A stretch of 64,000 bases of DNA from an uncultured Alphaproteobacteria bacterium (GTDB lineage: Bacteria; Pseudomonadota; Alphaproteobacteria; HIMB59). Under the pieces are notes generated by a model. The model had not been told where the DNA came from, ran no database searches, and saw only the letters and a program-made list of their open reading frames with translations. Both the position numbers and the translations under genes were made by a program. Positions 9,086 to 18,645 of this stretch are shown here, one piece after another; the first letter of the stretch is position 1; each line of letters starts with the position of its first letter. The stretch covers positions 59,912 through 123,911 of the forward strand of contig CACDTV010000003.1 of assembly GCA_902555695.1 (NCBI GenBank), written 5' to 3'.

Positions 9086-10369
9086 ATGAATATATGCGCC
9101 ATTATTCTTTCTGCTGGAAAGAGCAAAAGATTTAAATCATCTAAACCAAAATTTCTTCATGAAATATCTGGTAAAGAGTTAATACAGTATAATTTAGATG
9201 CACTAAATAAAATTAAACAAGTAAAAAAAACTTTTATAATTTCAAGTAAAGCTAATAAAAAATATTTCATTCATGAAAAAGTATTTATTCAAAATCCAAT
9301 AGACGGTACTGGTGGAGCTTTTAAACAATTTTATAAATACAATAATAAATTTGATTATTTTTTATTGACCTTAGCAGATACACCTATTTTCGATTATAAA
9401 ATACTCTCTGATTTTGTTTCAAAAGGTGTAAAGAATGATGATGACTTATCAGTTCTTACACAAAATGTAAGAAATCCAAAAGGATATGGAAGAATAATTA
9501 AAAAAAATAATTTATTAATAAGTATTATTGAAGAAAATGAATGTTCAAACGAAGAGAAATTAATCAATGAGATAAATACTGGCATATTTTTAATTTCAAA
9601 AAATGCTGCATTAAATTTAAAGTTAATAAAAAAAAATAAAAATAAGAATGAATTTTACATTACTGATTTAGTAAATGTCTGTTTAAATAAAAAACTTAAA
9701 ATGACTACTTTTTTAAATAAAGCCACAGTGATATCAGGTGCTAACACCTTAAATGAACTTAATAAATTAGAAACATTATCTCAAGATTTTATAAAGAAAA
9801 AATTAATAGACAGTGGTGTTAGAATTATTCATCCTGATACGGTTTATATAGAGAGCAATGTTAGTATTGCTCCGGGAGTAGTAATTGAGCCACATGTTGT
9901 TATAAAAAAAAATGTAAGTATCAAAAGTAATTCTATTATTAAGTCCTTTTCTTATATTGAAAATTCCACAATAGGTAATAACTGCTCCATCGGCCCTTAT
10001 GCAAGAATAAGACCTGAGGTTATTATGGCAGATGAGGTAAAAATTGGTAATTTTGTTGAGATTAAAAAATCAAAATTATCAAAGGGAGTAAAAGTAAATC
10101 ATTTAAGTTATATCGGAGACTCATCTATAGGAACAAATAGTAATATTGGGGCCGGAACTATTACTTGTAATTATGATGGAAAAAATAAGCTGAAATGCAA
10201 AATAGGTAATAATACCTTTATTGGATCAAATTCTTCTATTATTGCACCTGTTAATATAGGTAATAAAGCATATATAGCTGCAGGATCTGTAATTACTAAA
10301 TCAATACCAAATAATCATTTTTCAATAGCCAGATCAAAACAGAAAAATAAAATTAATAATAAAAAATAA
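9086..10369 (+). CDS. glmU: Bifunctional UDP-GlcNAc pyrophosphorylase / glucosamine-1-phosphate acetyltransferase
   Basis: This 427-residue GlmU has two domains. The N-terminal nucleotidyltransferase starts IILSAGKSKRFKSSKPKFLH (the usual LAAGxGTRMxSxxPK loop, here with Lys-Ser-Lys in place of Gly-Thr). The C-terminal left-handed beta helix runs from about residue 245 with hexapeptide repeats and the acetyltransferase signature NHLSYIGDSSIG, GAGTITCNYDGKNK and IGSNSSIIAPV. It makes UDP-GlcNAc for peptidoglycan, lipid A and the glycans encoded later in the window. It overlaps glmS by 1 bp, so fructose-6-phosphate to UDP-GlcNAc enzymes are coupled. It is about 25 residues shorter than E. coli GlmU, in keeping with genome streamlining. 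Confidence 0.93.
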   Translation: MNICAIILSAGKSKRFKSSKPKFLHEISGKELIQYNLDALNKIKQVKKTFIISSKANKKYFIHEKVFIQNPIDGTGGAFKQFYKYNNKFDYFLLTLADTPIFDYKILSDFVSKGVKNDDDLSVLTQNVRNPKGYGRIIKKNNLLISIIEENECSNEEKLINEINTGIFLISKNAALNLKLIKKNKNKNEFYITDLVNVCLNKKLKMTTFLNKATVISGANTLNELNKLETLSQDFIKKKLIDSGVRIIHPDTVYIESNVSIAPGVVIEPHVVIKKNVSIKSNSIIKSFSYIENSTIGNNCSIGPYARIRPEVIMADEVKIGNFVEIKKSKLSKGVKVNHLSYIGDSSIGTNSNIGAGTITCNYDGKNKLKCKIGNNTFIGSNSSIIAPVNIGNKAYIAAGSVITKSIPNNHFSIARSKQKNKINNKK

Positions 10370-12165
10370 TGTGCGGTATAGTTGGTATCTTAAATTCATC
10401 TTCTTTAAAGAATAACTCTATAGATATTTTAAAAAAGTTGGAATATAGAGGGTATGACTCTGCTGGCATTTCCTTGTTTTCAAAAGAACGAATAAAAACC
10501 ATTAAAAGTGTCGGCAAAATATCAGAACTAAAAAATAAGGCTCAAAATGTATCAGATAAAAATTTTTATGGTGTGATAGGTCATACAAGATGGGCAACAC
10601 ATGGAGTTGTTAGTAAAAATAATGCTCATCCATTTGCAAATGATGATCTTACTTTAGTTTGTAATGGTATAATTGAAAACTATAGAAAAATTCAAAATCG
10701 ATTTGTAGAAATTCCTAAAAATATTCAATCAGATACTGAAATCAGTTTTTACTTTCTCACCTATTTAGTCAATAAATATAAAAATTCAGATGAAGCTATT
10801 AGAGTATTTAAAAGTGTAATTAAAGGAAACTACGCCTTTGTTATATTTATAAAAAAAAATAATTGTTTTTACTTATTAAAAAATGGTAGTCCAATCGCCT
10901 TATCACATAATAAAAACTCCTCTTACATATGCTCAGATTCATCTATTTTATCTGATTATAGTGATAAGATTTATCATCTTAAAGATGGTGATATTATTAA
11001 AATTCAGCAGTCTAAAATTTCTAGTTTAAATAAAGCTAAAATACTTTTTGAAAAAAATGAAATTAAACAAAACCCATATGATAAAGGAAAATATCAACAT
11101 TATATGTTGAAAGAGATTCATGAGCAGCCTGAAGTTATAAAAGCTACTCAAAAAAATTATGTACAAGAATTTTTTAATGATTTTGAAAGCAAATTTAAAA
11201 ATTTAATTTTAAACAAAAAAATAATATTTGTTGGATGTGGTACTGCATACCATGCCTGCTTAGTTGGGGAGTACTATTTTAATAAATATACAAATATAGA
11301 TACTTCATCAGAATTAGCTTCCGAGCTTAGATATAAAAAAATAAATAAAGACGAAAAAATATTATTTATTTTTATTTCACAATCTGGTGAAACCATGGAT
11401 ACATTGATGGCTTTAAAATATATCAAAAAAAACAAACATTCCTCTATAGTTATAACTAATTCTTTACAGAGTAGTATGGTAAGGGAGGCTGATGTAACTA
11501 TACCTACTTATGCTGATAAAGAAGTTGGTGTAGCCTCAACTAAAGCTTTTACTTGTCAAATATTGAGCTTAGCCAATCTTTCTATTGAAATTGGTAAAAT
11601 GACAAATTCCATATCGAAAAAAGATTATAATAAGAATTTAGCAATTCTAAAGTTATTACCAATAAAGTTGAAAAAATTAATAAACGATTTTACACCAGAG
11701 GCGAAAAAAATTGCAAAAAAATTAAGCCAATCTGATACTTGTTATTTTATTGGAAGGAATATTGTATACCCAATAGCATTAGAGGGATCCTTGAAATTAA
11801 AAGAGATATCTTACATGCATAGCGAAGGCTTTCCTGGAGGAGAAATGAAACATGGCCCAATTGCATTGATCGATAAAAAATCATTAACAATTTGCTTATC
11901 GCCAAACAACGAACTATATGAGAAATCTATTTCAAATGCTGAGGAAATTGCTGCTAGAAATGGTAAGGTTATAATTTTATCGAGTGTTAAAATTCACAGA
12001 AAATCATTAAACACACATAATGTAAGCTTACCCAAAGAAAACTTTATTGACACACCTTTCATTTATACTATTCCTCTTCAACTCATTTCATATTATTTTG
12101 CTCTTAATGAAGGTACTGATATTGATCAACCAAGGAATCTCGCTAAATCAGTTACCGTTGAATAA
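10369..12165 (+). CDS. glmS: Glutamine:fructose-6-phosphate aminotransferase (isomerising)
   Basis: This 598-residue protein starts MCGIVGI, with Cys2 as the glutaminase nucleophile, followed by KLEYRGYDSAGI and GHTRWATHG. Two SIS sugar-isomerase domains follow (about 285-420 and 450-585), with FVGCGTAYHACLVGEYYF, SQSGETMDTL, the loop SYMHSEGFPGGEMKHGPIAL and the conserved C-terminal LAKSVTVE. It makes glucosamine-6-phosphate. The start codon shares one base with the glmU stop, leaving no room for a glmS ribozyme-type leader. Confidence 0.95.
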   Translation: MCGIVGILNSSSLKNNSIDILKKLEYRGYDSAGISLFSKERIKTIKSVGKISELKNKAQNVSDKNFYGVIGHTRWATHGVVSKNNAHPFANDDLTLVCNGIIENYRKIQNRFVEIPKNIQSDTEISFYFLTYLVNKYKNSDEAIRVFKSVIKGNYAFVIFIKKNNCFYLLKNGSPIALSHNKNSSYICSDSSILSDYSDKIYHLKDGDIIKIQQSKISSLNKAKILFEKNEIKQNPYDKGKYQHYMLKEIHEQPEVIKATQKNYVQEFFNDFESKFKNLILNKKIIFVGCGTAYHACLVGEYYFNKYTNIDTSSELASELRYKKINKDEKILFIFISQSGETMDTLMALKYIKKNKHSSIVITNSLQSSMVREADVTIPTYADKEVGVASTKAFTCQILSLANLSIEIGKMTNSISKKDYNKNLAILKLLPIKLKKLINDFTPEAKKIAKKLSQSDTCYFIGRNIVYPIALEGSLKLKEISYMHSEGFPGGEMKHGPIALIDKKSLTICLSPNNELYEKSISNAEEIAARNGKVIILSSVKIHRKSLNTHNVSLPKENFIDTPFIYTIPLQLISYYFALNEGTDIDQPRNLAKSVTVE

Positions 12166-12182
12166 ATTGAATACTATTTAAT

Positions 12183-13460
12183 ATGAATATCGAAGTTGAT
12201 AATGAGATTTTAGCTAGTGTGATTGACGCTCGGTTTGGTATCAAACCACAGCTTTCTTCAAATATCGAAAAAGCTAATTTTAAACAATCTATTTTTTTTC
12301 CTGAGGATAAATTGAAATCAAATACATTTAATTCAGTGCCTTTAGACACATATGGAATAATCAATAAATCTAAGTTATTCACAAGAGAACCAATTACAGG
12401 AGAACAAATATCTTATTTAATTAATGATAATGGCTACACTGTTAAAGATAATAATCCAGATATTAAAATCGAAACAACAGATTATAAAATTTTTTATAGA
12501 TTTGAAATTAATGAGATTCAACACAAATACTGCTCATCAATTTTTACTAATTTAAAATTTAAAAAAATTAATATTGTTTTTCCAAATAGTAGCACAATAC
12601 ACTTTTTTTCTGAGAATATATCCCTTTTAAAAAAATATATTAAGAAAATTGCTAATAAAAAAATTCAAGAGAGTGATCTTATTAAAATCAAAGTCCCAAC
12701 TAGTTTATCTATTAATTACTCTAAAAATAATAATACCAAAGAGATTATAATCAAAAATAAATCTTATTTGGGAATATGTTATGAAATAGTTAATCTTTTA
12801 AGCTTAAATACTTTAGACAATAAGAATACGTATAATTCCAGCAATAATAGCAATTACTATATTAATATTCTTTTTTTTAATTTTTATAATTTTTTCCCTA
12901 AGTTTATATCTTTATTCATATTTAAATTTTTACTCAGGTTTAATAAATCTTACATATTTTCTAATCAAGTATTAGAAATTAATAATAATTTTAATAAACA
13001 AAATAATTTCTTCTCTAATATTATTGATGACAATCAATATCCTAGTTACTTATCAAAAGGAACTTTTTTCCCTAATTTAAAATTAAGTAATAAAAAGTAC
13101 ATTCATGAGATGCTCAAGAATGACGATACATACATACTTTCAAACAAATATAAAATAAAAAACATAAAAAATTTTATTTTTCTATCTGATGGTTCTGATA
13201 AAAATTCTTATCAAATCGGTAAAAGCTCATATAATTATTTAAATTTAGATAAATGCTATTACATTACAGACAGTCATGGCTTAATCACCACTGTAGATAT
13301 CGTTGATAATATCGGAATTATCAATCATGAAGATATTGACTCAAAGTATTCAGATAATAAACAATCCAGCATAGATAATTTTTATGCAACAGGTTATGAG
13401 CCATCATTACCTAAATTAAAGCTACCCAAAATTTGGCCTTTTAAATCTAAAACCCAATAA
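12183..13460 (+). CDS. Unrecognised Asn/Lys-rich protein, 425 residues
   Basis: I do not recognise a family. The protein has no signal peptide. Residues 1-95 look ordered (EILASVIDARFGIKPQL and PITGEQISYLI are the most distinctive stretches). The middle is Asn/Lys/Ile-rich with an aromatic hydrophobic patch at about 228-255 (INILFFNFYNFF and SLFIFKFLLRF) that could be membrane-associated. The C-terminus ends in a Pro/Lys-rich tail, PSLPKLKLPKIWPFKSK. It starts 17 bp after glmS on the same strand and precedes the DAHP synthase gene, so it may be transcribed with glmUS. The frame is long, uninterrupted and has codon use like its neighbours, so it is very probably expressed. Function unknown. 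Confidence 0.75.
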   Translation: MNIEVDNEILASVIDARFGIKPQLSSNIEKANFKQSIFFPEDKLKSNTFNSVPLDTYGIINKSKLFTREPITGEQISYLINDNGYTVKDNNPDIKIETTDYKIFYRFEINEIQHKYCSSIFTNLKFKKINIVFPNSSTIHFFSENISLLKKYIKKIANKKIQESDLIKIKVPTSLSINYSKNNNTKEIIIKNKSYLGICYEIVNLLSLNTLDNKNTYNSSNNSNYYINILFFNFYNFFPKFISLFIFKFLLRFNKSYIFSNQVLEINNNFNKQNNFFSNIIDDNQYPSYLSKGTFFPNLKLSNKKYIHEMLKNDDTYILSNKYKIKNIKNFIFLSDGSDKNSYQIGKSSYNYLNLDKCYYITDSHGLITTVDIVDNIGIINHEDIDSKYSDNKQSSIDNFYATGYEPSLPKLKLPKIWPFKSKTQ

Positions 13461-13486
13461 TTACTTTTATTTAATACATTTAACAA

Positions 13487-13492
13487 TATAAT
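13487..13492 (+). promoter_or_regulatory. Candidate -10 element of the class II DAHP synthase gene (near-leaderless)
   Basis: A consensus TATAAT ends 9 bases before the ATG at 13502, giving a predicted leader of about 3 bases. A weak TTACTT at 13461-13466 could be the -35 with a long 20-base spacer. Confidence 0.45.
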
Positions 13493-13501
13493 CCTTGCCT
13501 C

Positions 13502-14851
13502 ATGAAATGGACTAAAGATAGTTGGAAAAACTTTGAAGCTAAGCAAATGCCTGCTTACGCTGATCAAGGTAATTTAGACTCTGTAATAGAGGAATTATCC
13601 TCTATGCCTCCTTTAATATTTGCTGGTGAGACTAGGTCTCTAAAATCACAAATTCATCAAGTTCAAAAAGGAGAGTCCTTTTATTTACAAGGCGGTGACT
13701 GTGCTGAGAGCTTTCAGGAATTAAACCCCAATACAATTCGAGATAATTTTAAATTACTATTGCAAATGTCTGTTGTTTTGACTTTTGCCACTAATAAACC
13801 GGTCGTTAAACTAGGGAGAATGGGTGGACAATTTGCTAAACCAAGAAGCTCAGACTTTGAAGAAAAAAACGGTCAAAAGCTACCTAGTTATAGAGGAGAT
13901 ATTATCAATTCATTTGAGTTTAACGAGTCCTCTAGAGAACCAGACCCTAAAAGAATGATCAGAGCTTATAACCATTCAGCTTCAACTTTAAATTTATTAA
14001 GAGCTTTTGCTCAAGGAGGTTTTGCTAGTTTAACACAATTAAATAAATGGAATTTAGATTTTGCAGATAACTTTGATACAACAAAAAAATTTAAAGAATT
14101 ATCTGAAAAAATTGCAGAAAGTATAAAATTTATGAATGCCTGTGGTGTAAATGAAAAAAATACAAGAGAACTAAGAGAGACAGATTTTTACACAAGCCAT
14201 GAAGCACTTCTTTTACCTTATGAACAAGCTTTTACAAGAATAGATAGCACTACAGGTGAGTGGTACAATGTAAATTCTCATTTTTTGTGGGTAGGTGATA
14301 GAACTAGAGATCCTAATGGTGCTCACATACACTATTTAAGTGGTATAAAAAACCCTTTAGGTCTTAAAGTAGGTCCATCTACAACCATTGATGATTTAAA
14401 AAAAAATATTGAGATACTGAATCCCGAAAATGAAGGTGGGAGACTTACACTTATTGTTAGAATGGGAGCGGATAAAATTAACTCAAAATACCCTGATTTA
14501 TTGAAAGAAATTAATAAACTCGGTCTTAATCTTACATGGATATGTGATCCTATGCATGGAAATACATCTACAAGTAAATCTGGCTATAAAACTAGAGCTA
14601 CTGAGAATATTTTTAAAGAAATTCAGTCTTTTTTTGAAATTCATAAATCAGAGGGTTCAGTCGCAGGAGGCGTTCACCTTGAATTAACAGGTTTAGATGT
14701 AACTGAATGTGTCGGTGGGCCTGATGATATTAAAGATGAAAATTTAGGTGATAGATACCATACGTTTTGTGACCCAAGACTAAATGTTAATCAATCATTA
14801 GAGCTATCTTTTCTACTGGCTGACTTATTGTCCAATGGCGAAATGAATTAG
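13502..14851 (+). CDS. aroG: Class II 3-deoxy-7-phosphoheptulonate (DAHP) synthase
   Basis: This 449-residue enzyme is of the plant-like class II family, which condenses PEP with erythrose-4-phosphate at the entry to the shikimate pathway. Recognisable elements are WKNFEAKQMPAYAD at the N-terminus, FYLQGGDCAESF (the metal-binding Cys), KLGRMGGQFAKPRSS, SHFLWVGDRTRDPNGAHIHY, WICDPMHGNT (metal His) and GGVHLELTG plus RYHTFCDPRLN near the end. The length is normal. This is the housekeeping enzyme for aromatic amino acids; a second, very different DAHP-synthase-like protein is encoded at 47033 inside the glycan island. Confidence 0.93.
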   Translation: MKWTKDSWKNFEAKQMPAYADQGNLDSVIEELSSMPPLIFAGETRSLKSQIHQVQKGESFYLQGGDCAESFQELNPNTIRDNFKLLLQMSVVLTFATNKPVVKLGRMGGQFAKPRSSDFEEKNGQKLPSYRGDIINSFEFNESSREPDPKRMIRAYNHSASTLNLLRAFAQGGFASLTQLNKWNLDFADNFDTTKKFKELSEKIAESIKFMNACGVNEKNTRELRETDFYTSHEALLLPYEQAFTRIDSTTGEWYNVNSHFLWVGDRTRDPNGAHIHYLSGIKNPLGLKVGPSTTIDDLKKNIEILNPENEGGRLTLIVRMGADKINSKYPDLLKEINKLGLNLTWICDPMHGNTSTSKSGYKTRATENIFKEIQSFFEIHKSEGSVAGGVHLELTGLDVTECVGGPDDIKDENLGDRYHTFCDPRLNVNQSLELSFLLADLLSNGEMN

Positions 14852-14865
14852 TTTTCTTATTCATA

Positions 14866-15993
14866 ATGAATAAAAAAACAAATTCAAATTTAATTAATAA
14901 TTTTACTGATAATTATTTTTTAAAAACAAAAAAAATTATCCAAAAGTATGGAGATATTAAAGTTACTTATGCTGTTTTTATTCGTAGACCAGGTGTTATA
15001 GCATTAAAACTAGCAATAAATTGGATTAAACAAATTTCAAAAGACAGAGGAATTAAAGTATCAACTTTTAGTCCATTCAAAGAGGGTGACCATTTCGGTG
15101 CTGGAGAACCAATTCTTTATATTAGGGGTTCTTTTAAACATATAGTCGATTTGGAAACTTTACTCTTACAAAAAATTGGTCCAGCTTGTATAGCAGCAGC
15201 TAATGCATATCAAATGTGTTTAGACCTGCCTAAAACATCCTTTATAGCTATGGATGCAAGACATTGTGCAGGTACAGAGATGTCTGAATTAATGTCATAT
15301 GCGGCTTCAGTAGGATCAAAATCAGCAAAAAGAAAGAAAGCTAAAGGCTTTATTGGAACATCGATAGATGCAACATCACATTATTTTCAATCTAATAAAG
15401 CATTAGGAACGATGCCACATGCATTAATAGGATATGCAGGATCTACTATTGAGGCAGTAAAAATGTTTCATGAAACATTTCCAAAAGATGATTTAGTTGT
15501 ATTGCCTGATTATTTTGGTAAGGAAATTACTGACTCTATTCAAGTTTGTAGCCACTTCGATAAGTTGTCTAAAGCTGGAAAAGTAATGATAAGACTTGAT
15601 ACTCCAAATGGAAGATTTATTGAAAATCTTGATACCTCAAAATCATACGAGGTCTTAGAAAAACACGCACCTGGTTCAATCAAAGAATACAGATCTGACA
15701 AAGAGTTAAAACATTTAGTTGGGCCTGGAGTCTCTGCTGCATCTTTGTGGTATTTGAGAGCACAACTTGATAATTTTGGTTTTAAAAAAGTAAAAATTAT
15801 AGCATCTAGCGGATTTACAAATGAGAAATGCAAGGCAATGTCTTTAGCCAAAGCTCCAATAGATGTCATAGGAACTGGAAGTTATCTACCAGAAAAGTGG
15901 TCAGAAACATATGCAACTGCTGATATTATAAAATATGGTAATTCCTCTAGAGTAAAAGTTTCAAGAGAATACCTCTTAAAAAAAGTTAAATGA
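14866..15993 (+). CDS. Nicotinate phosphoribosyltransferase family protein
   Basis: This 375-residue protein is of the type II phosphoribosyltransferase fold. Visible motifs are the N-terminal YGDIKVTYAVFIRRPGVIA, FKEGDHFGAGEPILYIRG, AMDARHCAGTEMSELMSYAA, GFIGTSIDATS, LGTMPHALIGYAG and the phosphate-site stretch IIASSGFTNEKCKAM with VIGTGSYLP. It would convert nicotinate and PRPP to nicotinate mononucleotide in NAD salvage. It is shorter than E. coli PncB (about 400). It lies 14 bp after the DAHP synthase gene and overlaps gltX by 4 bp. Family confident; nicotinate rather than nicotinamide is inferred. Confidence 0.8.
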   Translation: MNKKTNSNLINNFTDNYFLKTKKIIQKYGDIKVTYAVFIRRPGVIALKLAINWIKQISKDRGIKVSTFSPFKEGDHFGAGEPILYIRGSFKHIVDLETLLLQKIGPACIAAANAYQMCLDLPKTSFIAMDARHCAGTEMSELMSYAASVGSKSAKRKKAKGFIGTSIDATSHYFQSNKALGTMPHALIGYAGSTIEAVKMFHETFPKDDLVVLPDYFGKEITDSIQVCSHFDKLSKAGKVMIRLDTPNGRFIENLDTSKSYEVLEKHAPGSIKEYRSDKELKHLVGPGVSAASLWYLRAQLDNFGFKKVKIIASSGFTNEKCKAMSLAKAPIDVIGTGSYLPEKWSETYATADIIKYGNSSRVKVSREYLLKKVK

Positions 15994-17321
15994 TAATTAC
16001 ACGTTTTGCCCCAAGCCCAACTGGTCACCTGCACTTAGGAAATATGAGATCTTGCTTCTTAAATTGGGCATATTCGAAAAAAAATAATGGTAAATTTATT
16101 CTTAGATATGACGATACTGACCAAGAGAGAAGCAAAGATGAATATGTAAAGTCCATAGCATCTGATCTTGATTGGTTAAAAATAAAATATGATGAAACTT
16201 TTTATCAAAGCAAAAGAATTGAGAGATATAATGAACTTTTCGATCAATTAATTTCTTTAAAATTTGTTTACCCATGTTTTGAGTCAAGTGAGGATTTAGA
16301 TATAAAAAAAAAGTTGCAGTTAAAAGCAGGAAAACCTCCAATCTACGATAGATCCTCATTAAATTTATCTAAAGAAGAAATTGAAAAAAAAATAATTAAT
16401 GGTAATCAGCCTTATTGGAGATTTAAGCTTTCACAGACTAAAATTAAATGGAATGATTTAGTAAAAGGAGAGACCGAAGTAGATCTAGCTTCTCAATCAG
16501 ATCCTGTTTTAAGGAGGGCTGATGGTAGCTACCTCTACCATTTTCCAAGTGTCGTCGATGATATAGATATGAAAATATCTCACATTATAAGAGGCGAAGA
16601 CCACTTAACTAATTCAGCAATTCATTTAGAATTATTTAAATGTTTAAATTCTGATTTACCTTCATTAGGTCACAATCCATTAATGCTTAATGAGGATGGA
16701 ACAAAACTAAGTAAGAGAAATTTGGACTCAATTTCACTTAAGCAATTCAGAAACAGTGGATATACAGTTAACAGTATTCTATCTTATTTGTATTCACTTG
16801 GTTTAAACTCAGATTATGATTTTGAAACCATTTTAAAGAATAATTTTAGAGATTTTAATTTAGAGGATATTTCTAAAAACTTACCAAAAATTGATATTCA
16901 TAAAATTGACTTTTTTCAAAAAAATTCATTAAGGTCAATGAATTTAAAAGGTTTAAATAATGAATTCCCTGAGCTAGAAGAGTTAGCTTTAACTGAAACT
17001 GAGTGGGAACTTATTAAAGAAAATGTTGAAAAGTATGAAGATATAAGAAGTTTATGGAATATTATTAATAGAAGAGAAATTAAAATTCAACCCTCAGGTG
17101 ACTTTATCAAACTTTTGATTAAAAATTTGAATGATATTTCAAATTTTAGTTTTGATGAATATGTCAATTACTTAATGAGTATTGATAAATCACTATCAAA
17201 AAAAGAAATATTTACTAATACACGTTATATACTTACAGGTAATCAAAATGGCCCATCTGTTAAAGACCTATATAATTATTTTGGCCACGAAGGTTTAAAA
17301 AAAATTTTAGATGAATATTAA
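15990..17321 (+). CDS. gltX: Glutamyl-tRNA synthetase
   Basis: This 443-residue class I aminoacyl-tRNA synthetase has FAPSPTGHLHLGN (HIGH-type signature at 6-18), RYDDTDQERS, the RGEDHLTNSAIH site and the KMSKS-type loop GTKLSKRNL (about 236-244). The C-terminal anticodon-binding region is present but short. Alphaproteobacteria usually carry two GltX paralogs, one charging tRNA-Gln non-discriminatingly; which one this is cannot be told. It overlaps the preceding gene by 4 bp and cysS by 11 bp. Confidence 0.92.
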   Translation: MIITRFAPSPTGHLHLGNMRSCFLNWAYSKKNNGKFILRYDDTDQERSKDEYVKSIASDLDWLKIKYDETFYQSKRIERYNELFDQLISLKFVYPCFESSEDLDIKKKLQLKAGKPPIYDRSSLNLSKEEIEKKIINGNQPYWRFKLSQTKIKWNDLVKGETEVDLASQSDPVLRRADGSYLYHFPSVVDDIDMKISHIIRGEDHLTNSAIHLELFKCLNSDLPSLGHNPLMLNEDGTKLSKRNLDSISLKQFRNSGYTVNSILSYLYSLGLNSDYDFETILKNNFRDFNLEDISKNLPKIDIHKIDFFQKNSLRSMNLKGLNNEFPELEELALTETEWELIKENVEKYEDIRSLWNIINRREIKIQPSGDFIKLLIKNLNDISNFSFDEYVNYLMSIDKSLSKKEIFTNTRYILTGNQNGPSVKDLYNYFGHEGLKKILDEY

Positions 17322-18645
17322 TCTTTTTAACACTTTAACCAAAAAAAAAGAAAAACTTATACCTATTAACTCATCTGCGGTTAAGATGTATGCTTGTGGA
17401 CCTACCCTTTACAGTAATCCACATATAGGAAACTTCAGACCAATTATAGTTTTTGATATCTTATTTAGAGTCTTAAGACTAATTTTCGGAGAGGATAGTG
17501 TACGTTACGTCAGAAATATAACAGACATTGACGATAAAATTATAGATAAAGCCAATGAACTTAAAATATCAACAGATGAGTTGGTTAATTCTACTCAAAA
17601 AATATATCAACAAAATCTAAGTTCTTTATCAATATTATCTCCAACATATGAACCAAAAGCCACAGATTATATTTCAAAAATGATTGAGATGATTACATCT
17701 CTTATTGAAAAAAAATATGCCTATGTATCTGAAGGACATGTTTTATTTGAAGCAAAGAAATTTAAGGGTTATGGTTCTCTTTCTAAGTTCTCATTAAAAG
17801 ACATAATATCTGGTGCAAGAGTAGAAGTTGCCGATTACAAAAAAAATCCTGAAGATTTTGTCCTTTGGAAACCGTCAAAAACAAATGAACCTCATTGGGA
17901 TAGCCCATGGGGCAATGGTAGACCTGGATGGCACATAGAGTGTTCAGCTATGATTTCAGAATTACTTGGAGAAACCATTGATATCCATGCGGGTGGTATT
18001 GATCTTATTTTTCCACATCACGAGAATGAAATTGCTCAGTCAACATGTTGTCATGATAAAAAAATGTCGAACTTTTGGCTCCATAATGGATTTATAAATT
18101 TTAAGGGTGAAAAAATGTCAAAATCTTTAGGAAATACCTCAATTGTTAATGATTTATTATCTAAACACGATCCTGCTGTTCTCAAATATTCACTACTGAC
18201 TACTCATTATCGTCAACCACTTGATTTTTCAAACGATCTTATAAGTTATAGTGAAAACATCATTAATAAGTGGAGAGAACATATTAAAGAGGTTAATAGC
18301 AAAGAATTAGACTCAGAATTTGTTAATGCACTTTTAGATGACCTAAATACTCCAAAAGCACTGATGAGATTACAGCAAATAATAGCTAACATTAAAAAAG
18401 ACAAGAATAATGATGATTTATTAGCTCATTTTAATAATGGTTTAAGCTTATTAGGATTAAATCCTAGTTTTAATAAAACAGATTTAAACCTTGATAAAGA
18501 ATTTATTGAAAATATGATATCTCGCCGACAAGAGGCTAAAAAAAATAAAGACTTTGAACTAGCAGATAAAATTAGAGATGAGTTATTTAAACAAGGGATT
18601 GTTTTAGAAGACTCCAAAAATGGCACAACATGGAAGAAAAACTAG
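17311..18645 (+). CDS. cysS: Cysteinyl-tRNA synthetase
   Basis: This 444-residue class I synthetase contains KMYACGPTLYSNPHIGNFRP (zinc Cys and HIGH motif at about 25-44), RNITDIDDKI, GRPGWHIECSAMISELLG, the zinc-site HHENEIAQS and the KMSKS loop GEKMSKSLGN (about 264-273). The C-terminal stretch SRRQEAKKNKDFELADKIRDEL is the typical DALR-proximal tail. It overlaps gltX by 11 bp and the citramalate synthase gene by 16 bp, so translation of the three is coupled. Confidence 0.94.
   Translation: MNINLFNTLTKKKEKLIPINSSAVKMYACGPTLYSNPHIGNFRPIIVFDILFRVLRLIFGEDSVRYVRNITDIDDKIIDKANELKISTDELVNSTQKIYQQNLSSLSILSPTYEPKATDYISKMIEMITSLIEKKYAYVSEGHVLFEAKKFKGYGSLSKFSLKDIISGARVEVADYKKNPEDFVLWKPSKTNEPHWDSPWGNGRPGWHIECSAMISELLGETIDIHAGGIDLIFPHHENEIAQSTCCHDKKMSNFWLHNGFINFKGEKMSKSLGNTSIVNDLLSKHDPAVLKYSLLTTHYRQPLDFSNDLISYSENIINKWREHIKEVNSKELDSEFVNALLDDLNTPKALMRLQQIIANIKKDKNNDDLLAHFNNGLSLLGLNPSFNKTDLNLDKEFIENMISRRQEAKKNKDFELADKIRDELFKQGIVLEDSKNGTTWKKN

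Noticed and set aside
10340..10371. glmS ribozyme or other riboswitch before glmS
   Set aside because: glmU and glmS share a base, leaving no non-coding leader.
15540..15869. 109-codon antisense frame inside the nicotinate phosphoribosyltransferase gene
   Set aside because: The sense gene has strong family motifs; the antisense frame has none.
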